NCBI GenBank assembly: GCA_900404475.1
Contig: OUQQ01000139.1
Coordinates: forward strand, 1-36,968
Reading direction: 5' to 3'
DNA: 36,968 nt
From: Spongospora subterranea
Taxonomy: Eukaryota > Endomyxa > Phytomyxea > Plasmodiophorida > Plasmodiophoridae
Each line of letters begins with the position of its first letter. Positions within the stretch are counted from its first letter, which is position 1. The translations under genes and the position numbers were made by a program. The notes beneath the pieces are model-generated. The model ran no database searches. It saw nothing but the letters and a program-made list of their open reading frames with translations, and had not been told where the DNA came from. Positions 19,095-28,748 of the stretch are shown in pieces.

Positions 19095-19394
19095 CTAGGG
19101 TATTCCGAGTTCGTGACCCAACGGCGCCTGTTGGGCGATTGTTGTGGCGGACTCCGACCGTTGGCCAACCCGCAAAAGTGCTCTCTCTATGTGGCGGAGT
19201 CGGTCATGAAGTATTCCCATACAGGCGATCAAATATTCTCGGGCGTTCTTCAGTATTTGAAATGCTGATCGTGTTGAAATTCGTATCGAACGACTGTGCT
19301 GTTTTGCACAAACAGGGCAATTGCTATAACGTTTTAATAAACGCTGCAGTCTGTTTGAAAGTCGTGTTCTGCAAATACCTGAATCGTATCGCAA
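19095..19394 (-). CDS. possible unrecognised gene (3' part)
   Basis: The minus frame from about 19394 to a TAG at 19095 has good composition: RLQRLLKRYSNCPVCAKQ, AREYLIACMGILHDRLRHIE, ERALLRVGQRSES. An ATG lies inside (MGILHDRL...), but the better-looking part precedes it and lacks a start, so an upstream exon would be needed (acceptor TTTGCAG near 19371). The opposite strand carries an equally long frame (19139-19435) with poorer composition. It would end about 36 bp upstream of the CPSF2 start on the same strand. No family recognised. Confidence 0.3.
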   Translation of the reverse strand: MRYDSGICRTRLSNRLQRLLKRYSNCPVCAKQHSRSIRISTRSAFQILKNAREYLIACMGILHDRLRHIERALLRVGQRSESATTIAQQAPLGHELGIP

Positions 19395-19977
19395 AACATC
19401 GAGCGTATTACCCTATGGGAATTGATTTTACATGAGAGAGCTCTACAAACGCTCGTTATGTTATGCTCGTCAGTTGATCGTCTGACGTCTTTTGGAGGAC
19501 AATGTTTTCCGTCAAGTTTGATATGAGAGTCTCCTCTTTGAGTAATGTCCCGCCACGAAACATTTTTGACCCAAAATCAACATGTTCCCGCAGTTTCGCT
19601 TTGCACAGAGTTTTGCAAAGTTTCAGACCGATCCAGTAAATAAAGGTTTAATGATGACAAACTTTATTAACGCTGCGACACATCTTTCTGTCAAGTCATT
19701 AATGCTCACATACACCAATAAAAAAATTTGGGATCGTTTCGTTCTAACAATGCTAACGGTGGATCAGGTTTCTATTTGATCATCATTTCAAGAAAGAAAA
19801 ATTGGTTGTAAAGGCCTGACACCAATCTCTGCCGCTATAGGTAATAATTCCTCGTGTCAGTGTTATCAGATTATCCCATGGCCCATGGGTGACAATTCAA
19901 TCGAAACGTGACTGGGTTTGAATTGCCATCAAAACAACCAAACCTGACCTGTCCGTCCCCATAGACTCAATAAAGGT
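19395..19977. other. ambiguous stretch with competing short frames
   Basis: On the plus strand, 19432-19479 encodes MRELYKRSLCYARQLI, which resembles the LYR motif helix of mitochondrial LYRM proteins and could splice by a 37-nt intron into a frame ending at 19639. A different plus frame, 19582-19779 (MFPQFRFAQSFAKFQ...), overlaps it. Neither can be confirmed. 19780-19977 shows nothing recognisable. Confidence 0.3.
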
Positions 19978-20064
19978 ATGGCGCTACAGCAATCACGACA
20001 GTACGTGCTTGGTTGTCAAACAATTCAACCTTCTTTGGCTGCGAATGCCACGTCCGGTTTGCTT

Positions 20065-20322
20065 GTTACATATCTATGTCAAACAATTCAACCTATTATC
20101 GTTACATATCTATGTCAAACAATTCAACCTATAATCGTTACATATCTATGTCAAACAATTCAACCTATTATTGTTACATATCTATGTCAAACAATTCAAC
20201 CTATTATTGTTACATATCTATGTCAAACAATTCAACCTATTATTGTTACATATATATATCAAAGAACCAGACCTATTATCGTTACTTAACTTTGTCAAAA
20301 AATCAGCCTTGTTACGGTGATC
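20065..20322. repeat. 36-bp minisatellite
   Basis: Five near-identical 36-bp units start at 20071, 20107, 20143, 20179 and 20215 (unit begins TATCTATGTCAAACAATTCA). A degenerate sixth unit (20251) and a weaker seventh (from 20287) follow, and an isolated partial copy lies upstream at about 20016. Because 36 is divisible by 3, two plus frames stay open through the array, one reading SNNSTYY-type and the other CQTIQPII-type 12-residue repeats. No gene context supports translation. Confidence 0.9.
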
Positions 20323-20444
20323 GTCAATTTAGACATGTTAATATAAAACGAGCTTGCAATCTAAGGGTGGTGCGATATTGACATTTGGGGTTGTTGATTG
20401 GGTGACTGAGAATTCGCTTCAACAGGATTATTCAAATTTGAAAG

Positions 20445-20671
20445 ACATGGGGTACTGAAGACGGGAATGATGAGGACAAATTTGAACAAGCTTCGGAAAA
20501 ACGCCAAACGTGGTGAACTCGTTTGCTACACAGTTTATCGGAAGCTTCAGGCTCATGCCGTCCATAAATCAACTTCAGTCAACCCATATTATTGCAATCA
20601 TTCCGGGAGAAACAGGACGTGATAACAAGAGTTCAGCTCAGAAAACGGAAATATCAAATATCAATTTCTAA
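20445..20671 (+). CDS. possible 3' exons of an unrecognised gene
   Basis: 20445-20512 reads TWGTEDGNDEDKFEQASEKR and ends at GTGAAC. A 38-nt phase-2 intron (20513-20550) leads to LMPSINQLQSTHIIAIIPGE and a hydrophilic tail to a TAA at 20671. Composition and phase are good, but no start is visible; a 55-nt intron before 20445 could connect to an exon ending near 20389, next to the minisatellite. Alternative frame 20470-20629 (MMRTNLNKLRKNAKRG...) competes. Confidence 0.3.
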
Positions 20672-20730
20672 CGAACCAGGAAAGTTTCTCCAGCAGGTCC
20701 AATATTTTTGTAAAACAGTACTCTTAGAAG

Positions 20731-20897
20731 GACTACAGCGGGTGAAGTTGCCGCCGATACTGTGAGCATTGGCAATTGCCGGTTTGTAAAGCAATTTCAT
20801 GAAAGTTATATTATTCTTTACTTTGAAATTGACTAAAGCGGGTGGAGTTGCCGCCGACACTGTGGGCATTGGCAACGGCCGGGGCCCGGCCATTGCC
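20731..20897. repeat. pair of 52-bp direct repeats plus a GC-rich palindrome
   Basis: 20731-20782 and 20831-20882 are the same 52-bp sequence with six mismatches, exactly 100 bp apart (core GTTGCCGCCGA.ACTGTG). The second copy runs into an imperfect 12-bp palindrome, GGCAACGGCCGG (20871-20882) against CCGGCCATTGCC (20886-20897), one mismatch, 3-nt loop. The segment is more GC-rich than its surroundings. Confidence 0.85.
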
Positions 20898-21329
20898 AGC
20901 CACTATTCCCGAAATGTGTGAACACCGATTACCGAGAGCGGGCACATGAATCCAACAGATGTCAAACAAGCTCCGACCCGGGCAAGCGTTACACCGCCAG
21001 GCGCCCAAACGGGCAAGTCGGCCCGGCAATTACCGTTTCCTAACCCTCCAGGCCCAGCGCCATCCAAACCACACAGTGTCGAGGTGGATCGTCTGTTGGG
21101 TCGTCTGGTGGCGCACGTCATACCAATATCAGTCGCGGGTTTTTTTACGGACTCCGTCCAGTCCAGCGCAAATTCCTGGAGGTCGCCCCGACCCTATCAC
21201 CAGAGTTCTTTCCACATCTCTCACTCAGTGTTTCGATAAACTGCCACAGCATCGATTCTTGGGTAGGCGTCGAACGGGCTCAAGCTTGGCAGCGAAGGGG
21301 AACTGCTAGGTTGATCATCTTTCGTCGCA
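20898..21329. other. GC-richer stretch upstream of the SLC19 gene, no supported gene
   Basis: A plus frame 20946-21239 (MNPTDVKQAPTRASVTPPGA..., Pro-rich) and overlapping minus frames are open, an expected effect of higher GC. None has a domain or neighbouring exon. The last part is presumably the transporter promoter and leader. Confidence 0.35.
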
Positions 21330-23007
21330 ATGATCGCCTCAAATGAAACCAAGATAGTTGACGTTGATGAAACGGACGGCGGAAATAATGGGACATCAAA
21401 ACCACATTCGGGTGTGAAGCATCCCAGATGGAAGTTCCTTCTGGCTCTGTTCTTTCTCAGCACACTGTTCCAAAGCTTCAAACCGTCAACCCCTTTCTTG
21501 GCTCCTTTTCTTCAAATAATCCAGGAGATCCCTTCGGACACGCTATCCAATCACTTTTACCCATATAGGACGTATGCCACCAATTTCTTTATGGTACCGA
21601 CCGTAGTTCTTGCTGAGTTCATGTTCGGCTACCAGCCAATTTTGATTATGGGGATTGTAGCTCGTGTCTCCGAACAGTTCTTAGTATATTACTGTTCGGG
21701 TTTGGGGTTCATGCAATTGTCTCAAGTTCTTCATGGCCTGGCATCATCCACTAAACCAGTACACGGGTACGATACCATAGCTCTATCATACCGGTATAAT
21801 ACCCATTTATGATGGCTCATAGAGCATTACTCTATCTATTGGTTCCCAACCACCTGTTCCCGATGACCACTGGATTTCTTCGTACTGCCAACCTCAGTGG
21901 TCAGGTGTTCGAGGGAATCCTCAGTAATATCATCAGTCACTGTGCCAGCCATCCCTATTTTGTCTTATTCACAATGACACAAGTAAATAAGCTGTTCACC
22001 CTCATTATCGTCTCTATTATAACATGTTTCATCTAGGTCTCAGTAACCCTTGGTGGATGCATTATGCTTCTTCTGTTTATTATTCTAGCGTTTGATCGGC
22101 ACTCGATGATGACCAAGGATTCGAATCGTCCTCTTGCCCCTAAGATCACATCGGTTTCAATGGGTGTGTCGCTGCTTAAACAGGTTTATATTGATTCCCC
22201 TGGTGTGCTGTTATGGTCATTCTGGTACGCATTCGTTGAGATTTGTGTTTTCAAAACACCTTTTTCATCATGGCCTAGGTGGTGGACTGCATACGCTGTA
22301 GCTGAACTTGTTGATGATATGCATATGAATCTATTGGGAGATTTTGGTGCACCAAAGCACAATGGATACCTATCAGCTTCGATTGGCGCGTTCTCAGCTT
22401 TAGGAGCACTATCGACTGGACTTTGCAAAGGGTTCGTGAGAGATTACTCCCCTCTTATTGTCCTTTTCGGTAAGTCTGACAACGCTGTTGTATATGCTGT
22501 AAGTTCACAGCTGACTTAGGGCTTTTTACAATTGGGATCCTGCTAATTGTTATCAACATAGTCAGGAGTCTGACTTTTGGCTACGCTGTCATTATATATT
22601 GCTTTTTCATGTTCGAAAGGTATGGCTACGGCTTCATGAACCATCTTAAAACTAACCGATTTTTCAGCTGCGCTGTCGCCGCAAATTCAATAATTTCTGT
22701 CACAATTCCCAAATCATTACGCGGATTGACTCTATTCGCCAATTGTTTGTTATCTTTGACGATGCAAAGTATGCTACAAGCAGCCTGCACAATCTTCGAC
22801 TTGTCATGCGAAGGCAAGTTTAATATGCTGGGTTGCGTTCTATTATTTTTGGGCCTGGTTATTGGGACTGCAAATCTTGTTTGTTCCGATCCTACTGGCT
22901 CTCACCCGGAAGTTGATGATTCCACTGTCTCTGCTAAAGATTCAACAGGGCATAGAACTAAACTTTCAAAGCCAACTGTCAGCGTTGCAGTTCTTAAACG
23001 CACATAA
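21330..23007 (+). CDS. SLC19-family vitamin transporter (thiamine/reduced folate type)
   Basis: Four exons: 21330-21793, 21823-21982, 22037-22469, 22520-23007; introns 29, 54 and 50 nt. The 514-aa protein matches the SLC19 family: FQSFKPSTPFLAPFLQIIQE at the first helix (family FK..RPSEPFL..YL), YPYRTYATNFFMVPTVVLAE, GFMQLSQVLHGLASSTKPV and LVPNHLFPMTTGFLRTANLS with the conserved T.y.R.a.l.G motif. About twelve hydrophobic segments are present. SLC19 carriers import thiamine or folates at the plasma membrane by major-facilitator-type exchange; which one cannot be told here. The 29-nt first intron is required: reading through hits a TGA at 21811-21813, and its removal exactly restores SYRALLYLLV. 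The C-terminal 60 residues are polar and Ser/Thr-rich. Confidence 0.87.
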
Positions 23008-23187
23008 ATCTACTACATCCATCGCACTTACTCTCTATAGTCTTTTTGTCATTCTTGGAATTCATTCTCCTATGCAAAACAGACTTTCGGCAATGTTCTA
23101 GACATTTTTCGTAGAAAATGTACAGGTAAAACATTAATTGTTAAATTTAATCTGGCGTTGCTTGAGCGTGATGCTGAGCGAAGGGAT

Positions 23188-23207
23188 NNNNNNNNNNNNN
23201 NNNNNNN
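23188..23207. other. assembly gap (20 Ns)
   Basis: Twenty undetermined bases mark a scaffold join. The 3' flank of the SLC19 gene (23008-23187) and 23208-23350 on either side hold no supported gene; the distance across the gap is unknown. Confidence 1.
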
Positions 23208-23350
23208 GAAATTATGAATTCACTCAGATCTCCATCGCTACCTATTTTCATAACCAATTTGCCTCTCTTTTTTTTTCAGATTTGAAGTTCGATCATGCGA
23301 GTTTATAGATTGTTTTTGAGATTTTTTTGTTTTTGCTTTTGCAAAGATGC

Positions 23351-23687
23351 ATGTCAATAAAAAGTTTCTGGTCGTCCTCTCAGGCTTTTTATCGTAATGT
23401 TGAGGGTCGTCTCGTGTGTTTGTCAATCTGTCCAAAAGGTAACAATTTCGGGGCGTACGCCATGCAAGTTTCATATTCGATATCGTAATCAAAGTTCAAC
23501 TGAGCCTTTGTACACAGGAAGACTGCCGCAAATTTCAGCCAGAATGAATGTTCCAAGTTCCTCGCAATTTTAAAGGACCAACATTTCGTGTTTCATATCT
23601 TTCACTGATTACCAGTTGTTTGCAGTTTTCAGAAATGAGGATGATGCTGTTGTTTTAATGAACCTTGGACTGAGCAGTTCTTGCTAA
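23351..23687 (+). CDS. unrecognised small protein, three exons, possibly continuing in another frame
   Basis: Exons 23351-23484, 23518-23589 and 23633-23687; introns 33 and 43 nt, both phase 2. The 86-aa product reads MSIKSFWSSSQAFYRNVEGR, LVCLSICPKGNNFGAYAMQV, SKTAANFSQNECSKFLAILK, NEDDAVVLMNLGLSSSC. Directly after NLGL the next frame is open and protein-like from 23677 to a TGA at 23767 (LANQPKAASLFALLQHF...), as if one extra base at about 23675 had shifted the frame. Strand-beta start and a C-terminal helix-turn region are the only structure visible. A minus frame (23492-23238) runs antisense; the plus model is preferred because both splice phases fit. Confidence 0.5.
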
Positions 23688-23904
23688 TCAACCCAAGGCT
23701 GCTTCGCTGTTTGCCCTGCTTCAACACTTCTACTGTACATTTTGTACGAACATGACGGATTCTTTGTGATTTGGTGCTGCCAACAATAACACTCATGAAT
23801 CTCCACTACTTCTGGATACAACGGTCGAATCTTTTACATGCATTAGCGACTAATTCAAATAATGGATTATTTCGAGCAGATTGCGAAATTTGTACCTGCG
23901 TCGT

Positions 23905-24322
23905 TCAATTGTCACAAAACTGTGACTTATCAAGATTCTTCATCCCTGGGGTATCCGCAAGACTATCGTCAGCTCCTTGGGATGCATCCAACAATATTTG
24001 AATATCACGACCGCTAGGAATTTTTTCCTTCTTCAACGAGCCAAGTCAAAATCGGAAATCTCAACTGTATAGAAGAATTGAATATGCGAAGAAACAGACT
24101 GCGAAGTCTGTCATGAATTCTTTCGTCGAGTTGAAGTTTCCGGATGTTGGCTTCGCTTAGCTTGATCAATAGGTTGTTTCCCTTCAATCGCAAAACAGGC
24201 AACGATGCTAAATAACACAGGATCAACGTCATAATACAGTACGAGTATTTTTTAGTAGAGTGTAATAACTTTTTCTCCGAGAGTTGACACCATTTGCTAT
24301 TTCGGTCGAATGGATACATCAA
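23905..24322 (-). pseudogene. unrecognised minus-strand gene with an apparent frameshift
   Basis: From an ATG at 24322 the minus frame runs to a TAG at 24014: MMYPFDRNSKWCQLSEKKLL, a hydrophobic stretch, then LSEANIRKLQLDERIHDRLR, RFPILTWLVEEGK. Immediately after a run of six A (24026-24021) the following frame continues in the same style, IPSGRDIQILLDASQGADDS, to a TGA at 23905. Removing one base of the homopolymer would unite them, so this is either a sequencing slip or a recent frameshift. The plus strand opposite carries frames 23771-24001 and 24310-24513, so strand assignment is not certain. No family recognised. Confidence 0.35.
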
Positions 24323-24554
24323 ATGTCGTGTTTGACCCTCTTATTCTTCGACTTCGCCAGATAAAGGCCAAGATCACAGCGTCGAGTGACCTGGGTCGCT
24401 CTTCGCAAACGCAATTACATCCTGATTTTTGCCACATCACCTCTATTTTTGAAAAACATCAAATTGGCTCTCAGTGGCGCTCCTTACTCAACCGACGTCT
24501 TACTACTTGTTGAAATTGAGCTTTGATCTGGTCTGCAAGGGACGGGCAAACAAG

Positions 24555-25105
24555 GGTGTGAAGCCTTATCATCTACTTTCGTCGAGTGTCTGAGGGTAGC
24601 TCTTCGCTACCGCAAATCGCATTCTTATTGTCTTCAGAGATCACTCTCGTTCCAATAGTAGCAAAGCCCATCTCTGAGAGTAGCATATGTAGCCACACCA
24701 CGATCTTGGTTGCTAGACATGGAAGAAATATTTGGCTTTTGTGTGTTGATGCTATGCGCCACTGTTTTCTGGAGTAAACAAAGTACGATAACGAGCTTCT
24801 TGAGTCAACGAACCAGCTCAACGTCAACAGTGTGATCATTGTCGACGCCGGGTAACCAGGATTCTTTGTGAAATGAAATTGATGTGCCCCTTGTAATAGT
24901 TAGTATCGCTCTAAATACACGAAAATTATATTTCTTGTTCAAGGTTATTTCTGCCCGACAAATCATCTTTACCGTTTTGAAGTGCTCCGGCCCGGTATTC
25001 TGGCGAAATCTAGCTGCGATCCGGTGGCGTATGCCAATTTGGTCTTGTTGCCTGCATCAGATACATGCTGACCCCATTGCCTGGATAATATCTAATGTTT
25101 TGATG
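24555..25105 (-). mobile_element. decayed Ty1/copia-type retrotransposon relic (end of RT and RNase H)
   Basis: On the minus strand, from 25105 towards 24555 and in shifting frames, pieces line up in copia pol order. SMYLMQATRP corresponds to the RT-RNase H connection (sLMYlm.aTRPD); GPEHFKTVKMICR to the PgpeHw.a+kri.RYL helix; VDSRSSLSYFVY to the D.RRStSGyvf segment; STHKSQIFLPCLATKIVVWL and HMLLSEMGF to the RNase H ST.Ea.yial..a..ea.WLr.LL.elG; and ISEDNKNAI to yeDNqsAI. Frameshifts and stops (for example the TAG just after TRRK near 24570) break it, so it is inactive. LTRs, integrase and gag are not recognisable; 25106-26386 may hold more eroded sequence. Confidence 0.7.
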
Positions 25106-26386
25106 TAGATAAGGGGTAATGATCAATCAAGCAATTTTTGCATAATCGATCCCAGAGTTGAGGAACGCTGCTTGCCACATATCTCATTTTGTCACTCTTG
25201 ATTTGAAATCCCGTTTCCCGCTGATGGTTCGAGCCGCGAGTTCACCGGGGCTCCCGACCGAAGTCTCTATGTAAAAAACTGGAAGAACTATGCTCATGTA
25301 CCTTCTGAAAAGCGGGACTAAATTGTAGCGTCCAATACGCGCTCACATTCAAGCAAAATGGGATCCAAGATGATTTATTGTATTGCCCACTGGGCAAAAT
25401 ACCCCAATTTGCAATATTGTCAAACTCTGGGCTCATCTTCGCGATGTGTTTATCAACCGATTCGACGGTCAAATCCAAACTACACGAGGCAGTGGCAGGT
25501 TATCTTTGACTTCTTTCTTGAGCTATGATCCATGTAGTTGCAGTATACTTTGCGCTTTGGGTCAATCACTTTTTTTAGGAATAATACATCAATAAATAAA
25601 CAAATATATTAATCAATATATTTAAAGACTTAAGCTTTTAAAGGCTTTTAAAAAAAGACTTTAAAAGCTTTTGATATATTAATAAATAAACCGGAAGGAA
25701 AAGCTGGGATGAGAGTATTGATGGGTGAAGTTGGCGAACGGTAAACTCTCGCGACCCTCAGCAACAATGTCCTGGTGGAGCGATACTGGGTTTCTGCGAC
25801 CATTACCTAACGGCTTTGAGACCTGGAGAACGCTTCTGCATGAAAAATACACGCTGCATTTCTCTCTCTATCGTTGCCGTGCCTTAACAGGTAGAATTGC
25901 AACTCTAAAGGTTCTATATGGTGAAACTTAAAGTTGATGTAATTCAGGCAGAGGCTTGTAACTAAAGTATGTTGCATCAACGATATGGAGAGTGTAATTC
26001 CGTTCCAAAAGGAAGTAACTCAAAAAGGAGCAGCAGCGAGGATATAAACTCATGACAATGCACGTCCTCAAAGATTGTCGATTGAACCAGACTCCCGTTG
26101 GTTTCCTGCCATGACCATTGGCCCTGTACACCTACTGTACTGTATCACACTCTTTTGCGCCATCAGTTCGCACATCCGCTGTACACTTTTGCGCGACTGC
26201 GCATGCTTCCGTCACTCACGCAGATATGTATTGATATTGGGCTTGGTTGCACTCACAATCTCACATGACGTGTGAAACATGAAAGCCGAAAACTCCTAAC
26301 ACCGAAATGGTCCCTAAAGTTAAAGTACGTCCTGGATCCATTCGTCCTCTACTGGTCCTTGTCATGGTTTAACGATTAGCTCAGTG
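25106..26386. other. gene-free stretch, possibly eroded transposon; AT-rich palindrome
   Basis: Short open frames occur on both strands (25478-25242 minus, 25725-25931 plus, 26131-25928 minus) but none has a start, a domain or a sensible neighbour. 25575-25695 is very AT-rich and holds a perfect 12-bp inverted repeat, AAGCTTTTAAAG (25632-25643) with CTTTAAAAGCTT (25659-25670). Given the copia relic next door, parts may be older remnants of the same element. The last bases lead into PIG-Q. Confidence 0.4.
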
Positions 26387-28617
26387 ATGACGGCAGAATC
26401 ATCGCGCTATGATCAACAGTCGTTTGTATCGAAACTGTACTGGCCTTCAACCTGTCAACGTCCTGAAGAAGCTGGCCTTTTGATTGGCTGGAACGATCGA
26501 AATTTCGTCGCTTCAGTTGTTGCCATTGTTCCTGACTGCAGCTTAGAAGATACTGAACTAGGTTAGAACCAAGATGAGTCCTTCCGTTTTTTCGAACCAA
26601 TATTTGACTTTAGCGTTGTTGTCATTATCCTCAAACCCAGATGTTAAAGAGTTATGGGACTATTGTTCTGGTTCGCCTATAGTTATTGGAAGCTGTTTTT
26701 ATGGTAATGACTATTCACTCTCGCCCATACTTCAAGAGAGGAGAAGAGCAGCGAATTTCTGGGTAACTGTAGACCTATCTGGCCCATTACCAGTTCTTAC
26801 CAGCGTTTACTGCTGTGGATTTTTGTACAAGACTTTTGGGCAAATACTACTTTATGACCCTCCGTTAGCAAAGTATACTTATTTTTCGGATGACCCGTTT
26901 ACATTCACTCGTGACAAGGCAGGAGAGTTTGGTTCTGCCAACAAAAATGTGACAGATCTTCAGTTTGTCTTGAGGCAAATCAACTCCTCTCTGGACGTCC
27001 AAACTCTACTAGCGAAAGGGCTAGAAGAGATTCCACTAACCGATCGATCAACTAAGTGTATACTTCGTCACCGAAGACGTCAATCTGACCCATCAGTACC
27101 TGGTATTCCCGTTCAATCCTCATTCAAATCATCCGGAATTATTTTTTCATGCTGCTTTAAGCTTGCACAATTGTCGTTGCTTCTATGCGGTATTTTATAC
27201 CATCTCTCACAGTTTATAATCAATTTCCAACTCCCAATGCTGGTCGGAGGTGGTCGTATCAAAGATCGCTCAGCTGTTTTACAACAATTGGATCGTCGCA
27301 TAATGGAACTGTCACGTTGGCCCGAAATGTAGGAACTTCAATTGCCGAAAATATTAACAGAACTTATTCATCAATCGTTCAGGTGGGTTCGTACTCGCGC
27401 AAAAACCTGGAAACCCAAAAGCTACGTTAATGCAAGCATGATCTCCTTTGGAAGTTCAGTGTGCCAGTTTTTAGTCGATGTGATCACAGGGATCGCATTA
27501 GGAATTTTTCTGAGGACGTATTCAACGTTTATTCTCGAGATTATTCACGATGGCGGACGTATTCTGCATGTTGACGTACTTCGAAGGCAGGTTATATGGC
27601 TTATGGGTTGGTCCGACTATATCATTTTACTGGTCAGCCGTTAAATCTTCTACAGGGCTTCCGGCAGGAATGAAACTGAACTTTGCCCTTGATCAAGCAC
27701 TCGGGTTAATGGTTCTCTATGGAATTGATTTTTGGAACGCAATAACAACCGTTCTCACTCCCTTGGAACATCTTATTATTGTCGGGGTCTCGATAATGGC
27801 AGTATTTGGCACGTCCATCGCTGTACGTTGTTGTTGTTTTTTTTAACAGAGACTCAAGTTTGGCTTGATTATCTCCAGGTGGCGTGCGCGATTGATTTAC
27901 TCTCAATGATGACAACCCATATCTTGTTCATTCACACTGCATTTTCCAGACTATATTCTTTGGCACTGTCTGCGTTATCTGCGCTTTCCAAGTTATTTAG
28001 TGGCAAGAAGCGTAATGTATTACAACGACGTGTTGACTCGTGTCATTTTGATGTCGATCAGCTTCTTCTCGGCACTATTTTGTTCACTCTGATTTTCTTC
28101 CTGTTTCCGACTGTGGCCATATACTATCTGTAATGGGGCAGTTCGGTGTGTTTCTTGAAGACTGAACTTTGTATAGATTCTTCGCTATTGTGCGCTTCTT
28201 GATCATGCTTGTTGAAGCAGGACTTTGCTTACTCATGGCGACATTCAACAGTTTTCCGTTCTTTGAACTCGCTGTTTTCTTCTTCGATAAAGGGTTCGCA
28301 TCACTAGGATGCCGTGTGGCAAAAAACTTGACTGCTTCATTCTTAGGAGGTTGCCATCTGGCATTAGAGTGGAAGTCCTTCCATCTTCTACACCATCTTG
28401 CGCCTATCTACTGCTTCATAGCTGTGGCGCTAGCCTTCATAACGTCTTTGAGCGATGCCTGCGTGTAACTCAATCTGTGCTTACCCGTTATTCCCTAAGC
28501 GAAAGCTTGATAAGCTTACTGTATGGGTCATTAATACCGTCTCGTGGAAAACAATTAGCGCATGATGATGAAAGGATATGTATGGATTTCACTCCCGGTG
28601 TTACCGGGTTTTGGTAA
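26387..28617 (+). CDS. PIGQ: PIG-Q/Gpi1, subunit of GPI N-acetylglucosaminyltransferase
   Basis: Seven exons: 26387-26561, 26614-27328, 27383-27606, 27656-27822, 27879-28129, 28177-28293, 28347-28617; introns 47-56 nt, all in phase. The 639-aa protein carries the Gpi1 domain in its C-terminal half: RSAVLQQLDRRIMELSRWPE, then after the splice KTWKPKSYVNASMIS, VIWLMGLPAGMKLNFALDQA (family LmGwPaGlKLN), FSGKKRNVLQRRVDSCHFDV, DQLLLGTILFTLIFFLFPTV and GRLPSGIRVEVL. The N-terminal half begins KLYWPSTCQRPEEAGLLIGW, like Gpi1. Six or more hydrophobic helices place it in the ER membrane. PIG-Q stabilises the PIG-A complex that transfers GlcNAc to phosphatidylinositol, the first step of GPI-anchor synthesis. 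The tail after YSLSESLISLLYGSLIPSRG is about 25 residues. Confidence 0.92.
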
Positions 28618-28748
28618 TCTATATATCTGTATCTTTACTCTCCTCGCTCTTATGCTGTACATTGTTTCCAGGTTTTTTCTCAAGTGCCGACTAAAATAAT
28701 AACTAGCAACCTATGGGAGGGTAACTGTATATAAATACATTGATTATC

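Noticed and set aside
20013..20381. Open frame reading tandem SNNSTYY repeats as a protein
   Set aside because: Frame openness follows from a 36-bp unit; no start context, signal peptide or flanking exon supports a gene.
20946..21239. Pro-rich plus ORF before the SLC19 gene
   Set aside because: Three frames are open here because of higher GC; no conserved feature and no joining exon.
23238..23492. Minus-strand 84-codon ORF
   Set aside because: Runs antisense to the three-exon plus model whose splice phases all fit; Lys-rich end comes from a poly-A/T tract; no ATG at its start.
26371..26400. GATTAGCTCAGTGATGACGG looks like a tRNA D-arm/A-box
   Set aside because: No B-box or cloverleaf follows at the right distance, and it overlaps the PIG-Q start codon.
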